Origin: Pseudomonas sp. ok272
Lineage (GTDB): Bacteria > Pseudomonadota > Gammaproteobacteria > Pseudomonadales > Pseudomonadaceae
NCBI RefSeq assembly: GCF_900109995.1
Contig: NZ_FOCB01000002.1
Location: 226,971-290,970, forward strand
Direction: 5' to 3'
DNA length: 64,000 nt
How positions within the stretch are numbered: position 1 is the first letter of the stretch; the number at the start of each line of letters is the position of its first letter. The notes under the pieces are model-generated. The model was given only the letters and a program-made list of their open reading frames with translations, made no database searches and was not told the DNA's origin. Made by a program: the position numbers and the translations under genes. Shown in pieces: positions 17,872-27,293 of this stretch.

Positions 17872-18468
17872 ATGAAAGGATTGTTCGCGTTGCTGAAGGA
17901 CTATTGGGGCATCCTCTGTCGGCCCAGCGTGTATTTCAGCCTGGGCTTTCTGACCCTGGGCGGTTTCATCGCCGGGATTGTTTTCTGGGGTGGTTTTAAC
18001 ACGGCGCTGGAGCTGACAAACACCGAGAAGTTCTGCATCTCCTGCCACGAGATGCGCGATAACGTCTACGTCGAACTCAAAGACACCATTCACTACACCA
18101 ACCGCTCAGGCGTTCGCGCCAGTTGCCCGGACTGTCATGTCCCCCATGAATGGACACACAAGATCGCGCGCAAGATGCAGGCGTCGAAAGAGGTCTGGGG
18201 CAAGATGTTCGGCACCATCGACACCCGCGACAAGTTCCTCTCCCTGCGCCGTGAACTGGCCGAACACGAGTGGTCCAGGCTCAAGGCCAATGATTCACGC
18301 GAATGCCGTAACTGCCACAACTTTGAGTTCATGGACTTTACCCGCCAGGGCAAACGCGCGGCCACGATGCATTCAACGTCATTGGCGAATGGGGAAGCGA
18401 CTTGCATTGATTGCCACAAAGGCATTGCGCACAAGTTACCGGACATGAGCGGCGTGAAAGGCTGGTAG
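17872..18468 (+). CDS. napC: Membrane-anchored tetraheme cytochrome NapC
   Basis: 198 residues of the NapC/NirT quinol dehydrogenase family: one N-terminal membrane anchor (about residues 20-42) and four CXXCH motifs (CISCH, CPDCH, CRNCH, CIDCH). It oxidises quinol and reduces NapB. It ends the operon, 87 bases before a bidirectional terminator. No napG/napH are present, so NapC is the only quinol route encoded here. Confidence 0.95.
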   Translation: MKGLFALLKDYWGILCRPSVYFSLGFLTLGGFIAGIVFWGGFNTALELTNTEKFCISCHEMRDNVYVELKDTIHYTNRSGVRASCPDCHVPHEWTHKIARKMQASKEVWGKMFGTIDTRDKFLSLRRELAEHEWSRLKANDSRECRNCHNFEFMDFTRQGKRAATMHSTSLANGEATCIDCHKGIAHKLPDMSGVKGW

Positions 18469-18554
18469 CGCGGCACCTGCGTGATTGCGGCTTCTACGTC
18501 TTGGCGTAGCAACGACGTAAAGTTACAGGTACTCAGTGCTTTTCCACAGGAACG

Positions 18555-18580
18555 AAAAAAGACGCCGAAGCGTCTTTTTT
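18555..18580. terminator. Bidirectional terminator between napC and tRNA-Gly
   Basis: A perfect 11-bp stem, AAAAAAGACGC / GCGTCTTTTTT, around a CGAA loop. It can end both nap transcription (plus strand) and the tRNA-Gly transcript (minus strand). Confidence 0.93.
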
Positions 18581-18623
18581 CTATGACCTACAGATTTCAA
18601 TTGAACCCTGTCGATCTTTGTTT

Positions 18624-18699
<76 letters not shown>

Positions 18700-18762
18700 G
18701 TCTTGGTGTGGCGTATTCTATAGAAATTCGAATACGCGTCAACCCCTTGATTCAAAAAAGTT

Positions 18763-19323
18763 TTATTTCTTTTCTACATCGGTTTGCAGATGCGGCCACG
18801 CGGCACGCAGGTACTGCACCATCGACCACAAGGTCAGACCGGCAGACACCAACAACAAGGCGTAGCCCACCAGAACCCAGAAGCTGAAGTCCGAAGGATT
18901 GGCCAGCAGGATCACCAACGCCAGCATCTGCGCTGCGGTTTTCCATTTGCCCAGGTTGGAGACGGCGACATGCGCACGGGCGCCCAGTTCGGCCATCCAC
19001 TCACGCAGGGCAGAAACGACGATTTCACGGCCAATAATCACGGCTGCCGGTAACGTCAGCCACAAATTGCCATGTTCCTGCACCAACAGCACCAATGCCA
19101 CGGCGACCATCAGTTTGTCCGCCACAGGATCAAGAAACGCACCAAAGGGCGTGCTTTGCTCCAAGCGGCGAGCCAGGTAACCATCGAGCCAGTCCGTCGC
19201 AGCAGCAAACGCGAAGACCGAGGCGGAAGCCATATAGCTCCATTGGTACGGCAGGTAGAACAGCAAAATGAAGATCGGGATGAGCAGGACGCGTAGTACG
19301 GTAATCAGATTAGGGATATTCAT
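18763..19323 (-). CDS. pgsA: CDP-diacylglycerol-glycerol-3-phosphate 3-phosphatidyltransferase
   Basis: A 186-residue inner-membrane enzyme that makes phosphatidylglycerol phosphate. It shows the CDP-alcohol phosphotransferase motif ([29 protein letters not shown], i.e. DG..AR...G...D...D) around residues 40-68. Start ATG 19323 gives the expected [12 protein letters not shown]; an in-frame GTG two codons upstream is less likely. It lies between uvrC and tRNA-Gly, as usual in Pseudomonas. Confidence 0.95.
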   Translation of the reverse strand: MNIPNLITVLRVLLIPIFILLFYLPYQWSYMASASVFAFAAATDWLDGYLARRLEQSTPFGAFLDPVADKLMVAVALVLLVQEHGNLWLTLPAAVIIGREIVVSALREWMAELGARAHVAVSNLGKWKTAAQMLALVILLANPSDFSFWVLVGYALLLVSAGLTLWSMVQYLRAAWPHLQTDVEKK

Positions 19324-19355
19324 CGGCACAACTGGCTACGAGGTGAAGGGGCATT

Positions 19356-21179
19356 CTACTCGCTATGCAGGTTTGCATAAATCAACTCAGCGAGCTTTTT
19401 ACTGATCCCCGGTGCTTTGGCGATCTCTTCGATGCTTGCACGAGACAGCTCCTGCAATCCACCAAAATGTTTCAACAGGTCCCGGCGACGGGTCGGCCCT
19501 ACCCCGGCAATGCCTTCAAGTGTCGAAGTACGACGGGTTTTTCCACGCCGGGCACGGTGTCCAGTAATAGCAAAACGGTGTGCCTCATCGCGAATCTGCT
19601 GGATCAAATGCAGCGCCGGTGAGTCGCCACGCAGGGTGAACTCATGGGCCGCATCGTTCAAATAGAGTGTTTCAAACCCGGCCTTGCGCGTCGCGCCTTT
19701 GGCCACGCCCAATAGAATCAGGTCAGGCACCGCCAATTCGTTAAGCACGTCCCGCGCCATCGACAACTGCCCCTTGCCGCCATCCACCAGCAAGATATCG
19801 GGCAGTTTGCCCTCGCCGTCCTTGAGTTTGCTGAAGCGGCGCGTCAAGGCCTGGTGCATCGCCGCGTAGTCATCGCCGGGGGTCACCCCTTCAATGTTGT
19901 AGCGCCGATAATCTGACTTCAGCGGCCCTTCTGGGCCGAACACCACGCAGGACGCTACGGTTGCTTCACCGCTGGAATGGCTGATGTCATAGCACTCCAG
20001 GCGCTGCGGCGGCTCATCCAGGTTCAGCACTTCGGCCAAGGCCTCAAAGCGGGCGGCGACGTGTTGACGATTGGCCAGGCGCGCACCCAGAGCCTGCTCG
20101 GCATTGGTGACGGCCAGCTGTTGCCAGCGCGCTCGCGTACCGCGCACCCGGTGACTGATGGTCAGCTCGCGCCCGCGCAGTTCATGTATTGCCTCGATCA
20201 GGGCCGGAAAGTCTTCGTGAACCACGTTGACGATCAACTCGCTGGGCAAATCGCGCTCAGGGCTGCTGATGAAATACTGGCCAAGAAACGCCGCCATGAC
20301 CTCGGCAACGTCCTCTTCAATGCCCACTTGTGGGAAAAAGTTCTTGCTGCCCAGCACCCGGCCGCCACGCACACTGATCAGGTGGACACAGGCACCGCCC
20401 GGGTTGATAAACGCCGCCACGACATCCACATCCCCAGTGCCACCTTCCATGCTTTGCTGGTCTTGTACCCGACGCAGCAGGGAAATCTGGTCGCGCAATT
20501 CGGCTGCGCGCTCAAAGTCCAGGGTGCTCGCCGCCTGCTCCATTCCAGCCGACAACTCATCTGTCAGCGCGTTGCTGCGACCTTCGAGGAACATCACCGA
20601 GTGCCGCACATCCTCGGCATACACCTGGGGCTCGACCAAGCCGACGCAAGGCGCCTTGCAACGCTTGATCTGGTACTGCAGGCATGGACGGGTGCGGTTC
20701 TTGTAGTAGCTGTCTTCGCACTGGCGAACGAAGAAGGTCTTTTGCAGCAGGCTGAGGCTTTCACGGATCGCCCCCGCACTGGGATAAGGGCCAAAATACT
20801 TACCCTTGGCCTTCTTCGCGCCACGATGAATGCTCAGGCGTGGAAACTCGCCATCCGAGAGAAACACATACGGATAGGACTTATCGTCACGCAGCAGAAT
20901 ATTGTAGGGCGGCCGCCACTCCTTGATCAGCGTCTGTTCAAGCAGCAACGCTTCGGTTTCGTTGGCGGTGATGGTGGTTTCGATCTGGGCGATGCGCCCG
21001 ACCAGGGCTGCGGTTTTCGGCGCCAGGCCGGTCTTGCGGAAGTAACTGGCCAAGCGCTTTTTCAGGTTCTTGGCTTTACCGACGTAGAGCAGGTGCGCAT
21101 CGCTGTCGAACATGCGATACACGCCGGGGCGCCCACTGCAGGTCGAAAGAAAGGCGCTAGGATCAAACAGATCGGTCAT
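19356..21179 (-). CDS. uvrC: Excinuclease ABC subunit C
   Basis: 607 residues, normal length. The N-terminal GIY-YIG nuclease domain ([25 protein letters not shown]) makes the 3' incision. The central UVR motif (about 200-235) contacts UvrB, the C-terminal RNase H-like nuclease ([19 protein letters not shown]...) makes the 5' incision, and helix-hairpin-helix motifs close the protein ([20 protein letters not shown]). It starts 2 bases after gacA, which lies upstream on the same strand; the gacA-uvrC pairing is conserved across gamma-proteobacteria. Confidence 0.97.
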   Translation of the reverse strand: MTDLFDPSAFLSTCSGRPGVYRMFDSDAHLLYVGKAKNLKKRLASYFRKTGLAPKTAALVGRIAQIETTITANETEALLLEQTLIKEWRPPYNILLRDDKSYPYVFLSDGEFPRLSIHRGAKKAKGKYFGPYPSAGAIRESLSLLQKTFFVRQCEDSYYKNRTRPCLQYQIKRCKAPCVGLVEPQVYAEDVRHSVMFLEGRSNALTDELSAGMEQAASTLDFERAAELRDQISLLRRVQDQQSMEGGTGDVDVVAAFINPGGACVHLISVRGGRVLGSKNFFPQVGIEEDVAEVMAAFLGQYFISSPERDLPSELIVNVVHEDFPALIEAIHELRGRELTISHRVRGTRARWQQLAVTNAEQALGARLANRQHVAARFEALAEVLNLDEPPQRLECYDISHSSGEATVASCVVFGPEGPLKSDYRRYNIEGVTPGDDYAAMHQALTRRFSKLKDGEGKLPDILLVDGGKGQLSMARDVLNELAVPDLILLGVAKGATRKAGFETLYLNDAAHEFTLRGDSPALHLIQQIRDEAHRFAITGHRARRGKTRRTSTLEGIAGVGPTRRRDLLKHFGGLQELSRASIEEIAKAPGISKKLAELIYANLHSE

Positions 21180-21181
21180 CG

Positions 21182-21823
21182 TCAGAGGCTGGCATCAACC
21201 ATGCCATGACGAACCGCCAACAGCGTCAACTCAACATCACTGCTGATCGAAAGCTTCTCGAAAATGCGGTAACGGTAGGTGTTCACGGTCTTGGGTGACA
21301 GGCAAAGCTTGTCGGAGATGATCTGGACCTTCTGGCAGCCAACGATCATCAGGGCAATCTGAATCTCGCGCTCCGACAGCGCATCGAACGGTGAATCGTT
21401 GCTCGGCTGGAACGACTTGATCGCCAACTGCTGGGCAATTTGCGGGCTGATGTAACGCTGTCCGGCAAACACTTGGCGAATCGCCTGCACCATTTCATTG
21501 AGCCCGGCACCTTTGGTCAGATAGCCCGCCGCACCGGCCTGTAGCAGCCGCGTAGGAAATGGGTCCTCCTCGCACACCGTCACCGCCACGATTTTGATGT
21601 CCGGGTGGCTGCGCAACAGCTTGCGCGTGGCTTCAAGGCCGCCGATTCCGGGCATTTTTACGTCCATCAGAACCACATCCGGCTTCAACTCACGTGCCTT
21701 TAGCAGGGACTCTTCCCCCGACTCGGCCTGCCCGACTACCTGCAGGCCTTCGATGTCAGCCAGCATCCGTGTAATGCCTGTACGAACGAGATCGTGGTCA
21801 TCGACTACTAGCACCCTAATCAA
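21182..21823 (-). CDS. gacA: Response regulator GacA
   Basis: 213 residues: receiver domain ([10 protein letters not shown] at the N-terminus, phospho-acceptor Asp in [10 protein letters not shown] at about 54, Lys near 104) and a LuxR-type helix-turn-helix ([43 protein letters not shown]). It partners the sensor GacS and drives the Rsm small RNAs. The start is TTG at 21823, which gives the known GacA N-terminus and length; longer extensions to 21901 are spurious. Confidence 0.96.
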   Translation of the reverse strand: MIRVLVVDDHDLVRTGITRMLADIEGLQVVGQAESGEESLLKARELKPDVVLMDVKMPGIGGLEATRKLLRSHPDIKIVAVTVCEEDPFPTRLLQAGAAGYLTKGAGLNEMVQAIRQVFAGQRYISPQIAQQLAIKSFQPSNDSPFDALSEREIQIALMIVGCQKVQIISDKLCLSPKTVNTYRYRIFEKLSISSDVELTLLAVRHGMVDASL

Positions 21824-21958
21824 GCAGACACCCCGCGATATGGTCTTATTGGTTGCCGGACACCTTAGCAAAAAGCATCCGGCAGACCTAGCAGAACGCA
21901 CGATATAAAAAGTTTCAATACATCTTGGAGGGCCTGAGCCAAACGCCTTACAGACGTT

Positions 21959-22708
21959 TCAGACCTGAGCTACCTGCCCACTCCATATACCTGAGTTGCG
22001 ACGTGCAATGACCAACAACTCCCCGACACCGTGGGCCGCCGCGATCAGCGAACCGTCCGCCGCCCAGATCGCGCTGCGTCCAGCCGACTCCCAACCGCCT
22101 GTCGTCCCTGCGTGGTTGGCCATCAACACCACCATTGAATGCTCGGCCGCATACCCCTGGAGCAAGGTGGTATCCGGCGCATAGCCACCCTCGGTGATCA
22201 GCACGCCAGCGGCGTAGATATTCGCGCCGTTGGCAGCAGCCGCTGCGGCATGGCTGGCATGGGAAAAGTCCGCGCACACCGCCAACGCCACCCTGTCGAC
22301 CCCCAAGGCCAGTACCGGACCACCGGAGCCCGGTGCAAAGGCTGCCTCTTCGCCAGCGTGCAAATGCTGCTTGCTATAGATACCCAACGAGCCATCAGCC
22401 GCCAGCACCAACGCACCGATCAGTACCGGCCCAGTCGGTGACAGGCGGATCGGTATGCCCACCACCGCGCTAATGCCCAGTTTACGTGCCACGTCACGTA
22501 GCGGCTGCAAGACTTGCGCATCGGGGGCAATGGCCAGTTCCGCCGCCAGGCCACGCTCATATCCGGTCAGGGACAACTCAGGAAACACCAGCAGTTGCAC
22601 CCCCTGCGCGGCGGCGGCCTGGATCAGGTGTTGGTGCCGAGCGATGTTGGCCGGCAGATCCCCGGCAATGGAGATCGATTGAGCGGCGGCAATAACGAGT
22701 GTGTTCAT
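21959..22708 (-). CDS. Carbon-nitrogen hydrolase (nitrilase superfamily)
   Basis: A 249-residue cytosolic hydrolase with the Glu-Lys-Cys triad visible: Glu in FPELSLTGYE, Lys in YSKQHLHAGEE, Cys in LAVCADFSHASHA. This superfamily cleaves amide or nitrile bonds; the substrate cannot be told from sequence. ATG 22708 gives the canonical start (MNTLVIAAAQS); the extension to 22729 is unlikely. It is upstream of gacA but separated by 135 bases. Confidence 0.85.
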   Translation of the reverse strand: MNTLVIAAAQSISIAGDLPANIARHQHLIQAAAAQGVQLLVFPELSLTGYERGLAAELAIAPDAQVLQPLRDVARKLGISAVVGIPIRLSPTGPVLIGALVLAADGSLGIYSKQHLHAGEEAAFAPGSGGPVLALGVDRVALAVCADFSHASHAAAAAANGANIYAAGVLITEGGYAPDTTLLQGYAAEHSMVVLMANHAGTTGGWESAGRSAIWAADGSLIAAAHGVGELLVIARRNSGIWSGQVAQV

Positions 22709-22867
22709 CCCTGCTTTCCCCATGGGCACGCGATTGAATCCCGAAGTCTGTCATAAACGCGCGTTGCGATTGACACCCTAGAGGCGAACGTTCAAACCGA
22801 TAGTATTTTCTGATTGAATCTGCGCCCTCGCCTCTAGTAAGCTCGACGCACTCATCGGAGACACACC

Positions 22868-22999
22868 ATGTTCAATACCCTTTCACCGCTATCTACCGTC
22901 AGCGCCCTGCGCTCGGTTGCGGCTGCCCGGGTAAAAAGCAGTGTCGGTGCACCGGTAAACTTTTATTTTGGGTATTGGTTTAGCCACTGGCGCGCCTGA
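22868..22999 (+). CDS. Aromatic-rich leader peptide 1 of the DAHP synthase gene
   Basis: 43 codons with a good GGAG site 7 bases upstream. The last third is NFYFGYWFSHWRA: three Phe, two Tyr and two Trp among 11 residues. It is followed 50 bases later by a strong intrinsic terminator and then by a DAHP synthase gene. This is the classical layout of transcription attenuation, where a ribosome stalled for aromatic aminoacyl-tRNA would favour read-through. Function is inferred from composition and position. Confidence 0.75.
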   Translation: MFNTLSPLSTVSALRSVAAARVKSSVGAPVNFYFGYWFSHWRA

Positions 23000-23048
23000 T
23001 ACCCACACGGCGGCCACTACTCAAGGGGTCGCCTACCAGAGAATTCTC

Positions 23049-23087
23049 AACCCCCGGTCGGCTTCCCGCCCGGGGGTTTTGCTTTTT
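23049..23087 (+). terminator. Intrinsic terminator (attenuator) after leader peptide 1
   Basis: AACCCCCGG (23049-23057) pairs with CCGGGGGTT (23070-23078) in a perfect 9-bp stem, followed by TTGCTTTTTC. Upstream, GGGGT (23024-23028) could pair with ACCCC of the left arm as a short anti-terminator, though this is weak by eye. Confidence 0.85.
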
Positions 23088-23134
23088 CAGCCCCCCACTT
23101 TTTAGCGACATCACTGACTTCAAGGGAACACGAC

Positions 23135-23284
23135 ATGAACTACGCCACTTATTACCGCAACGACTTCTCCTTCTGGCGATTTACCAGCTTCCGCTCGGGA
23201 CAGCCTGCCGCCTCCGATCGGTCACCTATAGGTGGCAAGCACACACGCCAGGCCAATCCGGCTAATTGTCGAACACCCCAGTAG
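23135..23284 (+). CDS. Aromatic-rich leader peptide 2 of the DAHP synthase gene
   Basis: 49 codons, starting 47 bases past the terminator, with AAGGGA 7 bases before its ATG. The N-terminus is MNYATYYRNDFSFWRFTSF: four Phe, three Tyr and one Trp in the first 19 residues. The remainder is basic and polar. It ends 48 bases before the DAHP synthase start. It may be a second regulatory uORF acting on translation or on a later step of transcription; a small structural protein is also possible. Confidence 0.6.
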   Translation: MNYATYYRNDFSFWRFTSFRSGQPAASDRSPIGGKHTRQANPANCRTPQ

Positions 23285-23332
23285 GGCCGAGCGCGCGGGA
23301 CCTGACCCGCCGCCAGCCCAGGAAGACCGAAT

Positions 23333-24403
23333 ATGAACGCATCCGTCTCTGCTCTGCCGCTGTCCACCTTGAACCCAGCCAATGAACCCCTGGCCCAGCG
23401 CCTGCCCAGTTCATTGCAACTCAAACAGCAACTCCCCCTCGACAGCGCCCTGTCGCAACAGGTTGCCGCCCACCGCGAAGCGGTCCGCGCGATTCTTGAC
23501 GGTGAAGACTCCCGTTTGTTGGTCGTCGTCGGTCCCTGCTCGATTCATGACCCGCGATCGGCCCTCGAATACGCAGAAAAGCTCGCCCGCCTTGCCAGTC
23601 AAGTGAGTAACGACATGCTCCTGGTGATGCGCGCCTACGTCGAAAAACCCCGGACCACGGTGGGCTGGAAAGGCTTGGCCTACGACCCACACCTGGACGG
23701 CAGTGACGACATGGTCGCCGGCCTGACCCTGTCACGTGAACTGATGCGCGAGATGCTCAGGCTCGGCTTGCCGGTCGCCACCGAGTTGCTGCAGCCGATG
23801 GCGGCCAGCTACTTCGACGACCTGCTGAGCTGGGTCGCCATCGGCGCCCGCACCACCGAATCGCAGATCCACCGGGAAATGGCCAGCGGCCTGGGCATGC
23901 CCGTCGGCTTCAAGAACGGCACCGACGGCGGCGTCGCCGTGGCCACCGACGCCATGCGCTCGGCAGCCCACCCACACCGCCACTTCGGGGTCGACCGCCA
24001 GGGTCATCCGGCGATCATTCAGACCCAGGGCAACCCGGACACTCACCTGGTCCTGCGCGGCGGCCATCGCGGCCCCAACTACGACGCCCGCAACGTGGCG
24101 CAGATCCACAGCGATTTGCACGCGCTCAAAATCGCCCCGCGCATCATGGTCGATTGCAGCCACGCCAACAGTGGCAAGGATCCACTGCGCCAGCCGGCCG
24201 TGTTCAATGATGTCCTGGAACAACGCCTGGGCGGTAACCGTGCACTGATCGGCATGATGATCGAAAGCCATCTGTTCGAAGGCTGCCAACCATTGAGCCC
24301 GGCATTGCGCTACGGCGTTTCGGTGACGGACGGCTGCCTGGGCTGGAACGCTACCGAGCAGTTGCTACGGGATGCCGAGCAAAAACTGCGCGCTATCGGC
24401 TGA
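23333..24403 (+). CDS. 3-deoxy-7-phosphoheptulonate (DAHP) synthase, class I (AroFGH type)
   Basis: 356 residues, normal for microbial AroF/G/H enzymes. Motifs include VVVGPCSIHDP (metal/PEP site), MRAYVEKPRTTVGWKGL, GARTTESQIHREMASGL, GFKNGTDG, RGGHRGPNYD and MVDCSHANSGKD. It condenses PEP and erythrose 4-phosphate, the first step to chorismate. Two aromatic-rich leader ORFs and a terminator precede it. Which amino acid inhibits it cannot be read from the sequence. A hairpin without a T tract (24418-24445) follows the gene. Confidence 0.94.
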   Translation: MNASVSALPLSTLNPANEPLAQRLPSSLQLKQQLPLDSALSQQVAAHREAVRAILDGEDSRLLVVVGPCSIHDPRSALEYAEKLARLASQVSNDMLLVMRAYVEKPRTTVGWKGLAYDPHLDGSDDMVAGLTLSRELMREMLRLGLPVATELLQPMAASYFDDLLSWVAIGARTTESQIHREMASGLGMPVGFKNGTDGGVAVATDAMRSAAHPHRHFGVDRQGHPAIIQTQGNPDTHLVLRGGHRGPNYDARNVAQIHSDLHALKIAPRIMVDCSHANSGKDPLRQPAVFNDVLEQRLGGNRALIGMMIESHLFEGCQPLSPALRYGVSVTDGCLGWNATEQLLRDAEQKLRAIG

Positions 24404-24457
24404 CGTGGGGCTTGCTGCTGTTGCGCTCGGAGCGCAACAGCCTCCAACGCCGTCCGG

Positions 24458-25528
24458 CTAGAGCGCCAGGTCAGCCCTGCGCACCTGCACCTCCACCACC
24501 TCGGACACCTCACCCGTACCGTCCTGGCGCATGACGCGGTAGCTCACCCGGACGGTGGAGTCTTGATGCTCGCGCCAGAATCGGTAAGGCACGATAAACA
24601 CGCTGGCCTTGCGGTCGTTCACATCGCGGCTATCGCGATGATTAAAATGCGTGCCGTCACACTTCAGGTACACCAAGTCTCCCGGGGCAATACTCGGCTC
24701 ATCGATCAGCACCGTGACACCATCCAGCGCCTCGTGCACCTCCAACACCCCCTCACTGGCCTCCAGCACCTGAGGCAGGGCAAGTACCTGCGGTTCACGG
24801 ACCCCCACCCTCACCTGTACAGACTCGGAGTAACGCATGGCCAGGCCGGGACGCTGGACGAAGTAGCTGACCGTCACAACCTCACCGAGGTTCGAGGCGA
24901 TGTAGTGAGGGTCAATCCAGAACGACACCTCACCGCCCAACGCACAGGGTGCAATGCTCAGTGAATCGCCGACGCTGCGACTGGGCGTACTGCCTTGCCA
25001 CGTTAAAAAAACCGTGTCACCCACGGCCATCGTGGCGTACGGCCGAATGATGACGCGCACACCTTCGCTGACACGCTCAGGCGCCAGCCAACCGCTGGAC
25101 GTCTCATCAACCCGCGGGGCGGGAAGGACGTGCGCCGCGTCACCGACCTGCAATTGCAAGGCCGGCGACTTGATCGGAGCGCCGCATGCAGCCGATTCCA
25201 AGGTGTAATGCACTGCGACCGAACCGCCATCGAACGGGTCAATCTGCTCATCACGAACCACGAACAGAATCGGTTTGCCGACCTGGGCGCAACTGACAAA
25301 GTGCTGGATCTCGAAGGCCCCGGTCCCCCCTTCGACATCGATACCGCGCCACACCAGCGTCACACGGTCGCCACTGGCCATGCCCGAATAGGGCTCGACC
25401 CGGAACACCGCGCGATCATTGGCCGGATCGAGCATCCCCTGCTGCTCCCCCTCCAGACGCGGCGCCTGCAGATCCCAATAGCCTTTGGGTCGCCGAAAGC
25501 GCCCCTTCAACCGTCCCTCGATATTCAT
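24458..25528 (-). CDS. Hypothetical protein with three Ig-like repeats
   Basis: 356 residues, no signal peptide and no membrane segment. Three tandem units of about 105-110 residues share a pattern: L.AP.V.E...G.L.PE, then V.V.PY..MA.GD.V.L.W.G, a variable stretch, then V.V.Y.V.R.....SE...V.V. The all-beta, Ig-like character resembles repeats of large Pseudomonas adhesin or insecticidal-type proteins, but this copy is cytosolic by prediction. I do not recognise a function. AGGAG precedes ATG 25528. Confidence 0.75.
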   Translation of the reverse strand: MNIEGRLKGRFRRPKGYWDLQAPRLEGEQQGMLDPANDRAVFRVEPYSGMASGDRVTLVWRGIDVEGGTGAFEIQHFVSCAQVGKPILFVVRDEQIDPFDGGSVAVHYTLESAACGAPIKSPALQLQVGDAAHVLPAPRVDETSSGWLAPERVSEGVRVIIRPYATMAVGDTVFLTWQGSTPSRSVGDSLSIAPCALGGEVSFWIDPHYIASNLGEVVTVSYFVQRPGLAMRYSESVQVRVGVREPQVLALPQVLEASEGVLEVHEALDGVTVLIDEPSIAPGDLVYLKCDGTHFNHRDSRDVNDRKASVFIVPYRFWREHQDSTVRVSYRVMRQDGTGEVSEVVEVQVRRADLAL

Positions 25529-25871
25529 AACGCCTCTCCTTTCCCTGGAAAAACGCTGCCGACATTCGACCGGCAACGATGTGAGGCGTTATTGAAACCC
25601 GAAAGCCCATGGAGCGATGTCAGACGCCCCCACCGACATCGACGACATACGCTGCAACTGCGGTAGGACGCATCCCAAAAACCGAGGCCAACCCGTGTCA
25701 GTGGATCTCTAAATGCGCCGTGCAATGACGCCTCAACACGTGACAATGCCCACAATTTTTATTCCGCATTCAACAACGGACAGCGGCTTTTTCGCACACC
25801 GCTCGCCAATGGCGGTGCATTAGAGTGAGGACGCGAACACCCCACCGAACTCACGGAATATAGGAACGCAT
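25529..25871. other. Divergent intergenic region, nothing recognised
   Basis: This 343-base gap between the divergent hypothetical and lipase genes must hold both promoters. I see no REP element, terminator or convincing ORF in it. Confidence 0.6.
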
Positions 25872-26750
25872 ATGCAACGGAATGCCACCACGCAACACCC
25901 TATTGTGCTGGTCCACGGCCTATTCGGATTCGACAGCATCGGCTCGCTCGATCTTTTCTACGGTGTCAAGCAGGCGCTCAGGAGCGCGGGTACGCAAGTG
26001 TTCATCCCCCACCTCTCGGCCACTCACTCCAATGAAGTCCGTGGCCAGCAACTGCTGGCACAAGTCGATCGGATACTGGCCGGGACCGGCACCACCAAAG
26101 TCAACCTCGTCGGTCATAGCCAGGGGGCGCTGGCGGCGCGCTATGCGGCAGCGGTTACGCCCGAACGGGTCGCCTCGGTGACCTCGGTGAGTGGGCCAAA
26201 CCACGGCTCGGAGCTGGCCGACTGCCTGCGCAAGGCGCTCACCCCCGGGCACCTGCCAGAACAGATCGCCGAGGCCGTCGCCACCCTGTTCGTCGAGTTC
26301 CTGGCCTTTATCGCCGGCACCCCGAAAATCCCGCACAACGCCATCGCCGCACTCAATGCGCTCACGACCGAAGGCGTGGCGGACTTCAACGCCAAGTACC
26401 CCCAGGGCTTGCCGAGCACCTGGGGCGGCAATGGCCAAGAGTTGGTCAATGGCGTGCGCTACTTTTCCTGGAGCGGCATCGTGGGCAATCTGCGGGATGA
26501 AGGACGCAATGCCCTGGATCCACTGCATCATTTCTGCCGCGCTTTCTCGCGGTTCTTCACCCGTGAAGCCGAGCAAAACGACGGGATGGTCGGCCGCTAC
26601 AGTTCGCACCTGGGGACGGTGCTGCGCTCCGACTACCCGCTCGACCACCTGGACACGATCAACCAAACCGCAGGCCTGGTGCGCCAAGGCATCGATCCGG
26701 TGGAGCTGTACCTTGCCCACGCCGAGCATTTGAAGCAGATCGGCCTTTAA
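25872..26750 (+). CDS. Family I.1-type lipase without signal peptide
   Basis: A 292-residue alpha/beta hydrolase closely resembling Pseudomonas family I.1 lipases: oxyanion region PIVLVHGLFGFDSIG, nucleophile elbow GHSQG (serine about residue 82), SVSGPNHGSELAD. Candidates for the remaining triad are Asp and His in the last 70 residues (e.g. DPLHHF, DYPLDHLDT). Unlike exported LipA it has no signal peptide, and no foldase gene (lif) follows. It thus fits the cytosolic or cell-bound P. fluorescens subgroup. Confidence 0.85.
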   Translation: MQRNATTQHPIVLVHGLFGFDSIGSLDLFYGVKQALRSAGTQVFIPHLSATHSNEVRGQQLLAQVDRILAGTGTTKVNLVGHSQGALAARYAAAVTPERVASVTSVSGPNHGSELADCLRKALTPGHLPEQIAEAVATLFVEFLAFIAGTPKIPHNAIAALNALTTEGVADFNAKYPQGLPSTWGGNGQELVNGVRYFSWSGIVGNLRDEGRNALDPLHHFCRAFSRFFTREAEQNDGMVGRYSSHLGTVLRSDYPLDHLDTINQTAGLVRQGIDPVELYLAHAEHLKQIGL

Positions 26751-26876
26751 CCGCTTGCACCGCTCATTTACGACCAACGGCCATGTGCCAAGGCGCCAGA
26801 CACCAGATTGACGAGAAATAGCCCCCTGAATCCGGTAGGCTCAGCACTTTACTGAATATTGAAAGGAGATTTCCCC

Positions 26877-27158
26877 ATGGCCAAAGCCACTGCCCGTCAC
26901 ATCCTGGTTGCCAGCGAAGCCAAGTGCAACGAACTCAAGGCCCAGATCGAAGGCGGCGCTGATTTCGCCGATGTAGCCAAAGCCAACTCCACCTGCCCAT
27001 CCAGCCGCCAGGGCGGTGACCTGGGTTCGTTCGGCCCAGGCCAGATGGTCAAGGAATTCGACACCGTCGTGTTCAGCGCGCCAATCAACGTGGTGCAAGG
27101 CCCGGTGAAAACCCAATTCGGTTATCACCTGCTGGAAGTGACCAGCCGCCAGGACTGA
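26877..27158 (+). CDS. ppiC: Parvulin-type peptidyl-prolyl isomerase (PpiC family), copy 1
   Basis: 93 residues, a single parvulin domain with no signal peptide: TARHILV, the STCPSSRQGGDLGSFGPGQMVKEFDTVVF core and TQFGYHLLEV at the end. It should catalyse cis-trans proline isomerisation in the cytoplasm. AAGGAGAT lies 9 bases before ATG 26877. A second, diverged copy is at 38997-39272. Confidence 0.93.
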   Translation: MAKATARHILVASEAKCNELKAQIEGGADFADVAKANSTCPSSRQGGDLGSFGPGQMVKEFDTVVFSAPINVVQGPVKTQFGYHLLEVTSRQD

Positions 27159-27173
27159 TCCACAGTCCCTGTG

Positions 27174-27211
27174 CAAACAACGGCCCGCCTTTTGGTGGGC
27201 CGTTGTGTTTG
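27174..27211 (+). terminator. Terminator after ppiC copy 1
   Basis: A long hairpin: CAAACAACGGCCCGCC pairs with GGTGGGCCGTTGTGTTTG around TTTT, with one G-U pair and one bulge. It lies 16 bases past the stop codon. Confidence 0.8.
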
Positions 27212-27293
27212 CGGGCGTTGATTTTGGCTGGCGAGACACGCGCCGCTAGCGTACAAATCAGAGTCATCGATCACCTGGCTACCAAGGCTTGCA

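Noticed and set aside
22770..22830. Sigma-70 promoter before the DAHP synthase leader (TTGACA at about 22770)
   Set aside because: No -10 hexamer at 16-18 bases spacing; a promoter must exist but could not be placed by eye.
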